Source: Frigoribacterium sp. Leaf8 (lineage in GTDB: Bacteria; Actinomycetota; Actinomycetes; Actinomycetales; Microbacteriaceae). From it: 64,000 nucleotides of DNA. A program made the position numbers and the translations under genes. Numbering within the stretch: the first letter of the stretch is position 1; each line of letters starts with the position of its first letter. The stretch lies in the NCBI RefSeq assembly GCF_001421165.1, contig NZ_LMKB01000005.1:1259709-1323708 (forward strand), read 5' to 3'. This document shows positions 52,060 to 60,341 of the stretch, in pieces. A model generated the notes under the pieces. The model was not told where the DNA came from, made no database searches, and was given only the letters and a program-made list of their open reading frames with translations.

Positions 52060-52605
52060 ATGGACACGGACACCCTGGCGTCGACCCCCCGGCTGACACT
52101 CCGCCTGCATCGCGACGACGATCTGGAGCGACTCCTCGCGATCCACTCACGACCGGACGTCTCGCGGTACCTCCTGGAGGAGCCCTGGACGATCGAGTCC
52201 GGACGGGCACAGCTAGATCGGCGCCTGGGTCGGACGGACCTCGCCGAGCCCGTCGGAGCACTCGCCCTCGTCGTCCAACGGGAGGGACGGCTCATCGGCA
52301 CGGTGGCGCTGTGGCGCACCGAGTCCGAACCCCGCACGCTCGAGGTCGGATGGACGCTCGATCCCGACCACGGGGGCCAGGGCTTCGCGGGCGAGGCGGT
52401 CGCGGGCGCGCTGCGGCTCGCCTTCGCACGGGACGACGTCCATCGCGTGACCGCGCAGATGGACGGCCGCAACACGGCCTCCGCCCGACTCGCGGCCCGG
52501 GTCGGCATGCGGCAGGAGGCGCACCACCGGCAGGACTTCTGGAGCAAGGGCGAATGGACCGACACCCTCGTCTTCGCGATGCTCGCCGACGAGTTCCCCG
52601 GGTGA
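52060..52605 (+). CDS. GNAT-family acetyltransferase (RimJ/RimL-like)
   Basis: A 181-aa acetyltransferase: TPRLTLRLHRDDDLERLLAIHSRPDVSRYLLEEPW opens the RimJ/L fold; LEVGWTLDPDHGGQGFAGEAVAGALRLAF is the acetyl-CoA loop (Q/G-x-G-x-A variant) and NTASARLAARVGMRQEAHH the conserved alpha4 motif. Substrate unknown; could be ribosomal protein N-termini or a small molecule. ATG at 52060 after GAGGA. Confidence 0.87.
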   Translation: MDTDTLASTPRLTLRLHRDDDLERLLAIHSRPDVSRYLLEEPWTIESGRAQLDRRLGRTDLAEPVGALALVVQREGRLIGTVALWRTESEPRTLEVGWTLDPDHGGQGFAGEAVAGALRLAFARDDVHRVTAQMDGRNTASARLAARVGMRQEAHHRQDFWSKGEWTDTLVFAMLADEFPG

Positions 52606-52678
52606 CGCGTCGGCCCCGGGGGGACGTCGACGGGCAGACTCGTGCCGAGGAGTCCACCGCGACGGAACGGAGACGGGC

Positions 52679-52900
52679 GTGTTCATGAGGCGCGGCGGAT
52701 CGACCGAGGGATGGGCGCTCATCGGGTTCGGAGTCGTCGCCTGCCTGTTCTCGGCGCTCGCCCTGTCCGGCGCGTTCGGCTCGGTGCCGGACGGCGGTCG
52801 CGCGGGGACGTTGGCCTACCTGGGCATCCCCGTGGGCATCGCGGCGATCGTCGTCGGCATCGTCGGCCTCCGTCGCGACGACCATCGCGCCGGGGACTGA
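52679..52900 (+). CDS. Small two-helix membrane protein
   Basis: A 73-aa hypothetical protein with two hydrophobic segments (WALIGFGVVACLFSALALSG and LAYLGIPVGIAAIVVGIVGL) and a charged tail. GTG start after GGAGACGG. No recognised family. Confidence 0.6.
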   Translation: MFMRRGGSTEGWALIGFGVVACLFSALALSGAFGSVPDGGRAGTLAYLGIPVGIAAIVVGIVGLRRDDHRAGD

Positions 52901-53011
52901 CCCCGCGCCTCCGTCGGCGGGCGTTCCGGGACCGCCCGGGTTGCAGGTGCCGCAGCGTCATGTGGTCTGCTCGAAGCACGTCCCGTGTCGTCCCGCGTCG
53001 AAAGGCCCGCC

Positions 53012-53923
53012 ATGCATGCCATCCCGGTTCCGCCCCGTCAGGTCCTGATCGGCGACGCCGCGGCGTTCGTCGGCGTGACTCCCCGGGCGATCCGCCACTA
53101 CCACCAGATGGGCCTGCTCCCCGAGCGCGAGCGGGGCACCGACGGCCGACGGCGGTACGGCTACGCGGAGATCATCCGGCTGCTGTGGATCCGCCGGATG
53201 GCCGACGCCGGGATCGCCCTCGACGACATCCGTGACGCCTTCACCGGGGCCGCGCCGGGCGCGGACACCGGCGTGACCGAGACCACGGACGAGGTCGCCG
53301 GCGTCCTCGCCCGACTGGAGGACACCCTCGCCGCGCAGGAGGACGAGCTACGCCGGAAGAGGGAGTCGGTCCGGCGCATGCGGATGCTCGGCAGCCGCCT
53401 GGGGCTTCTCGACGAGATCGTCTCCACCCGGCTCGAGGCCGCGCCCGAGGGCTCGCTGCGGCAGGACGACCTCGACTCGCTGCTGGTCACCGAGCGCATC
53501 TTCGGCCCGTTGGGTGCCGTCCTCCAGGCGAGCCGATTCCTCGTGCTGGCCCTGCACCCCGAGCTGCGTGCCGAGTCCGACCGCGTCGACGCCGCCGAGG
53601 AGGCGCTCGACGACTCGGTCGCCGTCGACGACCCCCGGGTGGCACGGGTGGCGGCCGAACGGCACGCCTTCGACATCAGGCTGCTGGGCCTGATCGAGGA
53701 GTCGGGCCAGCGGGACGAGGACGACGCGATCTTCGACGCCTGGGACGATCGACACCCCACCGAGGGTGCCGAGGCGGCCCCGGCGCCCGAGACGGCGGCG
53801 AGCTCCCGCGCCAGGAGCGCGGCGGACGTCATCCGGAGCATGCCCTACGACTTCTCCCCCGCCCGCCTGCGCTGCATGGAACTGGCCCTCCACCTGGCGG
53901 TGGCCGAGACGCCCACGCCCTGA
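53012..53923 (+). CDS. MerR-family transcriptional regulator
   Basis: A 303-aa regulator. The MerR HTH and wing are LIGDAAAFVGVTPRAIRHYHQMGLLPERERGTDGRRRYGYAEIIRLLWIRRMADAGIALDDIR. A coiled-coil dimerisation helix follows (LARLEDTLAAQEDELRRKRESVRRMRML), then a long C-terminal domain of unknown ligand. Start chosen at 53012 after GAAAGG; the frame is open 9 codons further. The MerR stop is 17 nt before the padR -35. Confidence 0.85.
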   Translation: MHAIPVPPRQVLIGDAAAFVGVTPRAIRHYHQMGLLPERERGTDGRRRYGYAEIIRLLWIRRMADAGIALDDIRDAFTGAAPGADTGVTETTDEVAGVLARLEDTLAAQEDELRRKRESVRRMRMLGSRLGLLDEIVSTRLEAAPEGSLRQDDLDSLLVTERIFGPLGAVLQASRFLVLALHPELRAESDRVDAAEEALDDSVAVDDPRVARVAAERHAFDIRLLGLIEESGQRDEDDAIFDAWDDRHPTEGAEAAPAPETAASSRARSAADVIRSMPYDFSPARLRCMELALHLAVAETPTP

Positions 53924-53939
53924 GCGGTCCCGCGAGCCC

Positions 53940-53968
53940 TTGACCTGTCTTGCACCGCAAGGTAGCTT
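53940..53968 (+). promoter_or_regulatory. padR promoter with operator in the spacer
   Basis: -35 TTGACC (53940-53945), 17-nt spacer, -10 TAGCTT (53963-53968). A perfect dyad CTTGC-ACC-GCAAG (53949-53961) fills the spacer. The ATG is at 53976, 7 nt after the -10, so the transcript should be leaderless. Best-formed promoter in the window; probable autoregulation by PadR. Confidence 0.72.
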
Positions 53969-53975
53969 GTGACGC

Positions 53976-54311
53976 ATGACAGCGGACGTGGGGGCGCAAC
54001 TGCGCAAGGGGGTCGTCGAGTACTGCATCCTCGGACTGCTCGACCGTGAGCCCATGTACGGCTGGCAGCTCTCCGAGCAGCTCGTCGAGGCGGGTCTCGT
54101 CGCGAGCATCGGGACGCTCTACCCCATCCTCGGTCGCCTCCGGGCCCAAGGCCTGGCCACCGCCTTCGACCAGCCGTCCGCGACGGGGCCCGTCCGCAAG
54201 TACTACCGGCTCACACCCCTCGGGCGCGACCAGCTCGGCGCCTTCCGCCTCCAGTGGGCTCCGTTCACCGCCTCGGTACACCGACTCATCGGAGAAGACA
54301 CCCGTGACTGA
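53976..54311 (+). CDS. PadR-family transcriptional regulator
   Basis: A 111-aa regulator: LRKGVVEYCILGLLDREPMYGWQLSEQLVEAG, IGTLYPILGRLRAQGLATAF and RKYYRLTPLGRDQL are the PadR winged-helix signatures. It overlaps the downstream HAAS-type membrane gene by 8 nt, a standard PadR arrangement in which the regulator controls a membrane signalling partner. Confidence 0.9.
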   Translation: MTADVGAQLRKGVVEYCILGLLDREPMYGWQLSEQLVEAGLVASIGTLYPILGRLRAQGLATAFDQPSATGPVRKYYRLTPLGRDQLGAFRLQWAPFTASVHRLIGEDTRD

Positions 54312-54852
54312 CACCACACCCGAGATCACCACCGCCTACCTCGCGCAGCTCGACACCGAGCTCGACCAACTCCCGGCAGACCTGCACCGGGACATCGTCA
54401 CCGGCATCCGGGAGGAGCTCCAGGGTCTCGACGCCGAGGCCGCGGGCGCGCGCATCCGGCAACTCGGCGACCCGGCCTTCATCGCCGCCGGGGCGCGCGC
54501 CGAGACCGTCGGCGAGGCTCCTCCCACCAGCCCGGACGCGCCTCCTCCCGGTCGGACGTTCTCGATCGTCGCGGTCGTCGTCCTGATCGTCGGCTCGTTC
54601 CTGGTGCCGGTCGTCGGTGCGCTCGCCGGTCTCCTCTTCGTCAGCCAGGCGAGGGCCTGGAGCCGACGGGAGAAGGCGGCCTCGTGGCTCGCCGCCGTGG
54701 GTGTCGTCCTCCTCGCCCTCGCGGCCTCGACGGTGATGGCCTCGGCGGGTCTCGGCGGCACCCACCTCGTCGTCCTGGTCGCCTACCTCGTGTTCCCCGT
54801 CGTCGGCGTCGTGCTCGCCGTCCGCGCACGGGGACGGGGCTGGCACGCCTGA
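54304..54852 (+). CDS. HAAS-domain (DUF1700-like) membrane protein
   Basis: A 182-aa protein. The N-terminal HAAS-like helix bundle is YLAQLDTELDQLPADLHRDIVTGIREELQGLDA...IRQLGDPAFIAAGAR. After a Pro-rich linker come about three membrane helices (VAVVVLIVGSFLVPVVGALAGLLFV onward). HAAS proteins are coupled to PadR regulators. GTG start within padR. Confidence 0.82.
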   Translation: MTDTTPEITTAYLAQLDTELDQLPADLHRDIVTGIREELQGLDAEAAGARIRQLGDPAFIAAGARAETVGEAPPTSPDAPPPGRTFSIVAVVVLIVGSFLVPVVGALAGLLFVSQARAWSRREKAASWLAAVGVVLLALAASTVMASAGLGGTHLVVLVAYLVFPVVGVVLAVRARGRGWHA

Positions 54853-54910
54853 CGCGAGCTCCCGCCCGTCGCGGGACGACCTCCGAGCCGTGCGCCCGTC
54901 GGCCGATCCC

Positions 54911-55324
54911 CTACCGGGCGCGCGGGAGACGCTCGTCGAGCAGCGTCGCCAGCCGGTCGAGGTCACCACGCACGAGGCGGGCATCGGACTCGACGTCCGC
55001 TTCCGACATCCCGTCCCGGCGGAAGAGGGTGAAGACGGCTTCGCTCCCCTGGTCGTTGGCCACGACGCGGAAGGGGTTGCTCACGACCGTCCCGTCCGGC
55101 AGGGTCACGTCGTGATCGAGGATGCCGAGCTCCACCGGCCCGGTGAACGCGACCTCGACGACCCCCATGGGTGAGTCCGTGAGCCACCGCCCCCCTTCGT
55201 GACGGATGTCGGCACTCAGACCGGCCGCCCACGCGGGCAGGTTCTCCGGGTCGCCGGCGACGCTCGAGACGGCGGCGACGTCGTGGTCGAACGCGCGCGA
55301 GATGTGGACGGCGGGCCAGGTCAT
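54911..55324 (-). CDS. SRPBCC-family protein
   Basis: A 137-aa START-like lipid- or ligand-binding fold: begins VHISRAFDHDVAAVSSVAGDPENLPAWAAGLS, contains VEVAFTGPVELGILDHDVTLPDGTVVSNPFRVVANDQGSEAVFTLFRR and ends with a long helix (DARLVRGDLDRLATLLDERL). No activity assigned. Confidence 0.78.
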   Translation of the reverse strand: MTWPAVHISRAFDHDVAAVSSVAGDPENLPAWAAGLSADIRHEGGRWLTDSPMGVVEVAFTGPVELGILDHDVTLPDGTVVSNPFRVVANDQGSEAVFTLFRRDGMSEADVESDARLVRGDLDRLATLLDERLPRAR

Positions 55325-55375
55325 GCCGGGAAGCTAGCAGCGTTCCGCCCGACGAGCGACCCTCACGACGCCGCG

Positions 55376-55648
55376 TCAGCCCCGGCGGCGCGCACCTCGT
55401 CGGTAGCCGAGCCATGCCGCCAGGACGAGCAGGCCGACGACGAGGACGACCGCGCCCACGAGACTCGCGGTCGAGAACACGTGCACGCCGTCAGCGGTGA
55501 AGGTCGTGTCCGACAAGGGGGCGTACGCGAACCACCCGAAGGACACGGGTCGCGCCGACGCGACGACGAACACGACGACGCCCACGACGGACGCCGCCAG
55601 ACCGCCACCCAGGACGAGGCGGGAGACCAGGCCGGCACGTTGTGTCAT
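55376..55648 (-). CDS. Small two-helix membrane protein
   Basis: A 90-aa hypothetical protein with helices LVLGGGLAASVVGVVVFVVAS and LVGAVVLVVGLLVLAAWLGYRRGARRRG, separated by an extracytoplasmic segment with FGWFAYAPLSDTTF, a motif seen in small actinobacterial membrane proteins. Function unknown. Confidence 0.65.
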   Translation of the reverse strand: MTQRAGLVSRLVLGGGLAASVVGVVVFVVASARPVSFGWFAYAPLSDTTFTADGVHVFSTASLVGAVVLVVGLLVLAAWLGYRRGARRRG

Positions 55649-55770
55649 GCCCGGACCATAGCGTGCGCGGTAGGCGGTCGCCAGCGCTCCGATCGAGGCG
55701 TAGCCTGCCCCCTGGACCTCGGAGACCCGACCGCCTGGTGACCGGCGTCGCGCCGGTCCCTGCGCACCCT

Positions 55771-55822
55771 CCAGACGTGGAGCCCCGCGGGCTAGGCCAG
55801 ACGTGGAGCCCCGCGGGCTAGG
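55771..55822. repeat. 26-bp perfect tandem duplication
   Basis: CCAGACGTGGAGCCCCGCGG plus GCTAGG occurs twice head to tail (55771-55796, 55797-55822). The second copy contains the stop codon (CTA, 55818-55820) of the following minus-strand gene. It looks like a recent slippage or duplication event. Confidence 0.92.
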
Positions 55823-56225
55823 CGCGACTCGGCGGTCTCGCCGCCCTCGTCCTCGACGGCTCGGGACGGTCGGTGGCCCAGTCGACGTGCGTGCCGGTCA
55901 CGCCGGGCAGGTGGGTCGCCGGGTCGTGATCGGGCTCTGCCTCGGGGTAGAGGCCCCGGCCCGACGACGCACTGGCGTAGAGCGCCGCGAGCCAGGTGGG
56001 GTTGATCTCGACCGTGCGGCTGCCGGCGAACTTGAACCGGAGGCTGATCTGGGGCGAGAGCCAGACGGTCGACCGGCCGTCGCCGGTCTCGATCGGTTCC
56101 TTCCACGAGAACATGAACGACTCGTTCTGGCGGAACTTGTTCACGATGACGATCTGGAGGTGGGCGAGGAGACGGTCCTCGACCTTGAACTCGAGGACGT
56201 CGCCGTCGTAGACGATGTATCCCAT
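55818..56225 (-). CDS. Conserved small actinobacterial protein (DUF7882-like)
   Basis: A 135-aa protein. MGYIVYDGDVLEFKVEDRLLAHLQIVIVNKFRQNESFMFSWKEP, GRSTVWLSPQISLRFKFAGSR and INPTWLAALYASASS match a small family common in Microbacteriaceae and often mislabelled ATP-dependent DNA ligase; no ligase motif is present. The last 35 residues are variable and the stop lies in a tandem duplication. Function unknown. Confidence 0.7.
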   Translation of the reverse strand: MGYIVYDGDVLEFKVEDRLLAHLQIVIVNKFRQNESFMFSWKEPIETGDGRSTVWLSPQISLRFKFAGSRTVEINPTWLAALYASASSGRGLYPEAEPDHDPATHLPGVTGTHVDWATDRPEPSRTRAARPPSRA

Positions 56226-56740
56226 GGCTACTCCGAGACGGAGAACGCCCGACGGTGCTGACAGCAGGGTCTGGGCTGTGGTGGTGTGCGGATCTCACTG
56301 CGCACTGCGCCGGCCGTCTTCGCGGCGCCACACGTGGTGACGAGACCACATCGGTGATGCGTCCGCTCGGCTCTCCTCGAGACCTGACACTAGACCGCCG
56401 ACGAGGAAAGGCGACAGGGTCCCGACCCGAACGGGACCCTGTCGCCGGCAGCTCGCACCGGACCCGGCCGGTGCCAACGCACGCCTTGAGGACCTGAACC
56501 ACCCTCAAGACAGGCCCAGCCTGCGCCTGCGCCCGCGATGCCCGACAGATCTGGACTTAAGCCGAACGCTTTGATACCAGCGGGCGCGGTGGGCGTTGCG
56601 GCAGCGTCGACGTCCCCGAGCACGACGCCGGGCACGAGGGATCTCCTCGAGAGCCTGGCCGCCCGCGCCTCCTGACCCCGGGTGATCCAGGAGCGGCGTC
56701 ACACGGAGTCCGCTTCGTCTCTACTGTTCATCCCGAGGAC
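56226..56740. other. Gene-free interval of about 515 nt
   Basis: No convincing coding region, tRNA or insertion sequence was recognised. Short open frames on both strands lack ribosome sites and show no actinobacterial codon bias. It contains the perfect hairpin at 56410-56446 and a somewhat AT-richer stretch around 56560-56580. It could carry a small RNA or a decayed gene. Confidence 0.4.
56410..56446. terminator. Perfect 15-bp hairpin
   Basis: GGCGACAGGGTCCCG (56410-56424), 7-nt loop, CGGGACCCTGTCGCC (56432-56446). It does not directly follow an annotated stop on either strand, so it may terminate an unrecognised transcript. Confidence 0.55.
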
Positions 56741-56744
56741 GAGA

Positions 56745-56767
56745 CTCGTTCCCGCGAAAGGAACGAG
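56745..56767 (+). promoter_or_regulatory. Hairpin over the FNT ribosome-binding site
   Basis: CTCGTTCC (56745-56752) pairs with GGAACGAG (56760-56767). The right arm holds the GGA of the ribosome site AAAGGAA, 2 nt before the ATG at 56770. Pairing would mask initiation. Confidence 0.5.
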
Positions 56768-56769
56768 CG

Positions 56770-57579
56770 ATGAGCGAACGACGTCGGCGAGAACTGGGCG
56801 AGTCGGACGAACCCCTCGAGGACGAACTCGACGAATCGTTCGACGCGACGGTGGAAGAAGGCGCCGAACGCCTGCACCGCACGCTCCGCACCACGCTCAT
56901 CACGGGCTTCTTCGGAGGACTCGAGGTCGGCCTGGGGATCATGGCGATGCTCGCCGTGCTGACCGAGACGGGCAGCCACCTGCTCGCGGGCCTGGCGTTC
57001 AGCATCGGGTTCCTCGCCCTGCTCCTGGCGCACTCGGAGCTCTTCACCGAGAACTTCCTCCTGCCGATCGCCGCACTCGCGGCGAAGGAGGGCACGTTCC
57101 TGCAACTCCTCAAGCTCTGGGGCGCCACGTTGGTCGCCAACCTCGCCGGCGGGTGGATCTTCATGTGGCTCGTCGTCCAGGCCTTCCCCGAATGGCACAC
57201 GACCCTCGACGAGTCGGCTCACCACTTCGTGGATGCTCCGTTCTCCCTGCAGACCGTGATCCTGGCCGTCCTGGGTGGCAGCACGATCACGCTGATGACC
57301 CGCATGCAGCACGGAACCACCTCCGACCCTGCGAAGATCGCGGCGGCCGTCGCCGGGGCGTTCCTCCTGGCCGGTCTGCAGCTGTTCCACTCGATCCTCG
57401 ACTCGCTCCTCATCTTCGGGGCCATCCAGGCGGGCAGCGACATCAGCTACGCCCAATGGGCGGGGTGGTTCGGCTACACGCTGCTCTTCAACATCCTCGG
57501 CGGGCTCGTCCTCGTCACCTCCCTGCGGCTGCTCCGCACGAAGGAGCTCTTCTCGAAGGCGCGGGACGAGAACGAGTAG
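56770..57579 (+). CDS. Formate/nitrite transporter-family (YfdC-like) channel
   Basis: A 269-aa FNT protein with six helices. After an acidic N-terminus of about 35 residues: TTLITGFFGGLEVGLGIMAML, FLALLLAHSELFTENFLLP (the SELFT motif) and LFGAIQAGSDISYAQWAGWF. YfdC-like FNT members transport formate, nitrite or hydrosulfide-like anions; the substrate cannot be assigned. Its start lies behind a possible RBS-masking hairpin. Confidence 0.87.
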   Translation: MSERRRRELGESDEPLEDELDESFDATVEEGAERLHRTLRTTLITGFFGGLEVGLGIMAMLAVLTETGSHLLAGLAFSIGFLALLLAHSELFTENFLLPIAALAAKEGTFLQLLKLWGATLVANLAGGWIFMWLVVQAFPEWHTTLDESAHHFVDAPFSLQTVILAVLGGSTITLMTRMQHGTTSDPAKIAAAVAGAFLLAGLQLFHSILDSLLIFGAIQAGSDISYAQWAGWFGYTLLFNILGGLVLVTSLRLLRTKELFSKARDENE

Positions 57580-57661
57580 GAGGCGCGGGAGCGGTTGCCC
57601 CCGGCCGAACCTGGTCATCGCGCCAGACCGTGACGGCACACTCGACCGTCGCCGCACCTCC

Positions 57662-57690
57662 TTGATCCCTCTCGGCACTCGACGTACGGT
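57662..57690 (+). promoter_or_regulatory. Promoter of the 93-aa membrane gene
   Basis: -35 TTGATC (57662-57667), 17-nt spacer, -10 TACGGT (57685-57690), 30 nt before the ATG. The flanking inverted arms CGGCACT (57673-57679) and AGTGCCG (57694-57700) bracket the -10. Confidence 0.6.
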
Positions 57691-57720
57691 GAAAGTGCCG
57701 ATGACGTCGAGGGAGCGAGC

Positions 57721-58002
57721 ATGGACGAGGACACGGAACAGCCGAGAGGTCGGCTCCGACTGCAGCGGCCGACGTTTCGAGGGTCCTCCGTCGGCTGGGG
57801 CATCGGAGCCTTTTTCTGGCTCGTCTGCGCGGTCCAGGCCCTGGTCCGGGTGGTGCAGGACGGAGGCACGTCCGTCGTCGGCGCCCTGGTCCTGGTCGGG
57901 CTTACCGCCCTGGCGGTGGTCTGCGTCATCGGCACGGTGGCGACGATCCGGCATCCCCGTCCGGCGCCTCCCGCCACGGACGACGCCCGAGTCGGCCGAT
58001 GA
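57721..58002 (+). CDS. Small two-helix membrane protein
   Basis: A 93-aa hypothetical protein with hydrophobic segments GIGAFFWLVCAVQALVRVV and VVGALVLVGLTALAVVCVIGTVATI. GAGGGAG lies before the ATG. Its stop codon is inside the left arm of a long hairpin. No family recognised. Confidence 0.65.
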   Translation: MDEDTEQPRGRLRLQRPTFRGSSVGWGIGAFFWLVCAVQALVRVVQDGGTSVVGALVLVGLTALAVVCVIGTVATIRHPRPAPPATDDARVGR

Positions 58003-58065
58003 ACCCCGTTTGCGACGATGAACCCCGGTCTTCCGGGGTTCATCGTCGTGAACGGGGTTCATCGG
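57996..58065. terminator. Long hairpin overlapping a stop codon
   Basis: Outer 15-bp arms CCGATGAACCCCGTT (57996-58010) and 58051-58065; inner 15-bp arms GACGATGAACCCCGG (58014-58028) and 58033-58047; 4-nt loop TCTT. Only 3 nt on each side fail to pair. The TGA of the 93-aa gene is at 58000-58002. GGGGTTCATCGTCGTG (58035-58050) recurs at 24651. Confidence 0.8.
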
Positions 58066-58103
58066 GCCGCCGGCGAGCGGCGCACCGGGCGCCGCCGCAC
58101 CGG

Positions 58104-59501
58104 TCAGCGCGCGGCGAGCGCCTCGACCGGGGTGACCGACGTGGCACGGCGGGCCGGGACGAGGGCGGCGACCCCGGCCAGCACGGCGGCCGTCACGGCC
58201 AGGCCGAGCAGCAACGGGACGGGCAGCGTCGGCGCGATCAGCAGACCCTGGTTCGCCGAACCGAGCAGCGCCTGGGCTCCGGCCCAGCCGTAGACGACGC
58301 CGAGCACGACCCCGACGACGATCGCCGTCAGCGCCATCTGCGTCGCCTCGAGCAGGATCATGCGGCGCACCTGACCCGCGGTCGAGCCGATCGCGCGCAG
58401 CAGACCCAGCTCGCGCCTCCGTTGCAGGACGCTCAGCGACATGTCGTTGACCATGCCGACGGCGGCGATCACGGCCGAGAAGCCGACGAGGGCGGCGACG
58501 ATCAGCAGCGTCGTGGTGAACACCTGGTCGAGCTCGGCGGCGTACGACGGGTCCTGTTCGATCGAGTAGATGAAGCTGCGCAGCGTCTCGAGCGCGACCG
58601 ACAGGGTCGTGACCAGGGTCACGCCGATCACGATGCCGATCGTGGCGCGCGTGCTGCGCTCGGGCTGACGCACCGCGTTCTCGGCGGCGAGGCGGGCCAC
58701 CTGGCTCGTGCCGAAGGTCCGGCCGACGGCGCTCAGCACGGCGGGCATCAGCGCGTGGGCGCCGACGACGACCCCGGTGAACGACAGCACGCCACCGAAG
58801 AACGCGATCAGCACGCCCATCGCGTCGACCAGCCCGACCACGACCCCGCCGACGAGCAGCAGACCACCGCCGACGACGAGGAGGGCGGCGACGACCGTCC
58901 GCACGATGCGACGGCTCCGGCCCGCGACGGGGGCGTCCTGCGCGGCGTCGGTCGCCTGCAGCGGCGTCACCTGCAGCACGCGACGCGAGCCGACCCAGGC
59001 CGCGGCGACCGTGGTCAGCACGACGGCGACGGCCGGGACGAGACCGCCCACCGAGGAGTACGAGTACGCGAGGTCGGGCAACTGTCCGCGACCGACGAGC
59101 ACCCGCACGGCGACGACGACGAGGGCGAGCCCCACGAGCGTCCCGAGCACGGCCCCGGCGACCCCGACCACGAGACCCTCGCGGGCGACGGCCCGACGCT
59201 GGTCCCGCGCGGACGAGCCGAGCAGGCGCATCAGGGCGATCGTCGGCGTCCGGCCGGCGACCACGGTGGCGAAGGTGTTGGCCGTGACGATCGCCCCGAC
59301 GTAGAGCGCGAGGCCGACGAAGACCGCGGCGACGAAGCCGAGCATCGTCGAGACCGTGCCGCTCGCGGCGACCGCGGCGTCGGAGGCGACGATCTGCTCG
59401 AGCACGTGGGTGACGCCGAGCAGGCCGACGCCGAAGGTCGTGCCGAGAGCGGCCACGAGGATGCTCGGACGGTGCTCGAGCAGCTGGTCGCGGGCGCTCA
59501 C
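58104..59501 (-). CDS. ABC transporter permease (FtsX/MacB-like)
   Basis: A 465-aa permease with two FtsX-type domains of four helices each: N-terminal LGFVAAVFVGLALYVGAIVTANTFATVVAGRTPTIALMRLLGSS and C-terminal AVGMVNDMSLSVLQRRRELGLLRAIGSTAGQVRRMILLEA, the hallmark loop. It lacks the large MacB periplasmic domain, so it may be a mechanotransmission or antimicrobial-resistance type permease. Start overlaps the ATPase stop by 4 nt. Confidence 0.87.
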   Translation of the reverse strand: MSARDQLLEHRPSILVAALGTTFGVGLLGVTHVLEQIVASDAAVAASGTVSTMLGFVAAVFVGLALYVGAIVTANTFATVVAGRTPTIALMRLLGSSARDQRRAVAREGLVVGVAGAVLGTLVGLALVVVAVRVLVGRGQLPDLAYSYSSVGGLVPAVAVVLTTVAAAWVGSRRVLQVTPLQATDAAQDAPVAGRSRRIVRTVVAALLVVGGGLLLVGGVVVGLVDAMGVLIAFFGGVLSFTGVVVGAHALMPAVLSAVGRTFGTSQVARLAAENAVRQPERSTRATIGIVIGVTLVTTLSVALETLRSFIYSIEQDPSYAAELDQVFTTTLLIVAALVGFSAVIAAVGMVNDMSLSVLQRRRELGLLRAIGSTAGQVRRMILLEATQMALTAIVVGVVLGVVYGWAGAQALLGSANQGLLIAPTLPVPLLLGLAVTAAVLAGVAALVPARRATSVTPVEALAAR

Positions 59502-60304
59502 GCGACACGCTCCAGGTCGAGCATGACGCCCGAGATCTCGGCCGCGCTGCTGCGGTCGATCTCGTGCACGATGCGGCCGTCGGCGAGGAACACCACGCGG
59601 TCGGCGTAGCTGGCCGCGACCGGGTCGTGGGTGACCATCGCGATGCTCTGGCCGTGGTCCGTCGACGCGGTGCGCAGCACGTCGAGCACGTCGCGGCCGG
59701 CCTTCGAGTCGAGGTTGCCGGTGGGCTCGTCGGCGAAGATCAGGTCGGGCCGGGTCGCCAGGGCCCGGGCGATCGCGACGCGCTGCTGCTGCCCGCCCGA
59801 CAGCTGGTGGGGCCGGTGGGTCAGCCGGGCCCCGAGGCCGAGCGTGGCGACGAGCCAGTCGATCCAGGCGCGCTCGTCGGCCGTGGCCCGACGCCCGTCG
59901 AGACGGAACGGCAACTCGATGTTGGCCGACACGTCGAGGGTGGGCACGAGGTTGAACGCCTGGAAGACGAAGCCGATGCGGCGACGACGCAGCAGCGTCA
60001 GCTCGGTGTCGTCGAGGCCGGTGATGTCGGTGTCGCCGAGCAGCACCCGGCCCGAGGTGGCCGAGTCGAGGCCGGCGGTGATGTGCATCAGGGTCGACTT
60101 GCCCGAGCCGCTCGGGCCCATGACGGCCGTGAACCGGCCGGCCGGCAGGTCGAGCGAGACGTCGCGCAGCGCGTCGACGCGGCCGTCGCCCTGGCCGAAG
60201 GACTTCGTGACGTTCCGGACGCGGGCGACGGGGACCGCGCCTCCTCGGGTCGGGTCGTCCGTACGGGGAGACGGGACGGGCTGGGGCTGGGGAGTGGGGG
60301 TCAT
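59498..60304 (-). CDS. ABC transporter ATP-binding protein (MacB/LolD-like)
   Basis: A 268-aa ATPase with Walker A GPSGSGKST, Q-loop FVFQAFNLVPTLDV, signature LSGGQQQRVAIARAL, Walker B LIFADEPTGNLDSK and H-loop VTHDP. A Pro-rich N-terminus of about 28 residues includes the GGAGGCGCG motif in the antisense strand. It forms an operon with the FtsX permease; a lipoprotein gene lies 37 nt upstream. Confidence 0.9.
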   Translation of the reverse strand: MTPTPQPQPVPSPRTDDPTRGGAVPVARVRNVTKSFGQGDGRVDALRDVSLDLPAGRFTAVMGPSGSGKSTLMHITAGLDSATSGRVLLGDTDITGLDDTELTLLRRRRIGFVFQAFNLVPTLDVSANIELPFRLDGRRATADERAWIDWLVATLGLGARLTHRPHQLSGGQQQRVAIARALATRPDLIFADEPTGNLDSKAGRDVLDVLRTASTDHGQSIAMVTHDPVAASYADRVVFLADGRIVHEIDRSSAAEISGVMLDLERVA

Positions 60305-60341
60305 CGTGATCTTCCTGTGCGGGTCGTGGTCGGTGGTGAGG

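Noticed and set aside
49091-52261. Open frame of over 1000 codons opposite the LAFTG gene and in another frame of the ABC exporter
   Set aside because: Out-of-frame shadow; the true genes carry the signal peptide, LAFTG and Walker motifs.
56505-56702. 65-codon minus-strand open frame in the gene-free interval
   Set aside because: No ribosome site, Arg-rich noise composition, no recognisable homology.
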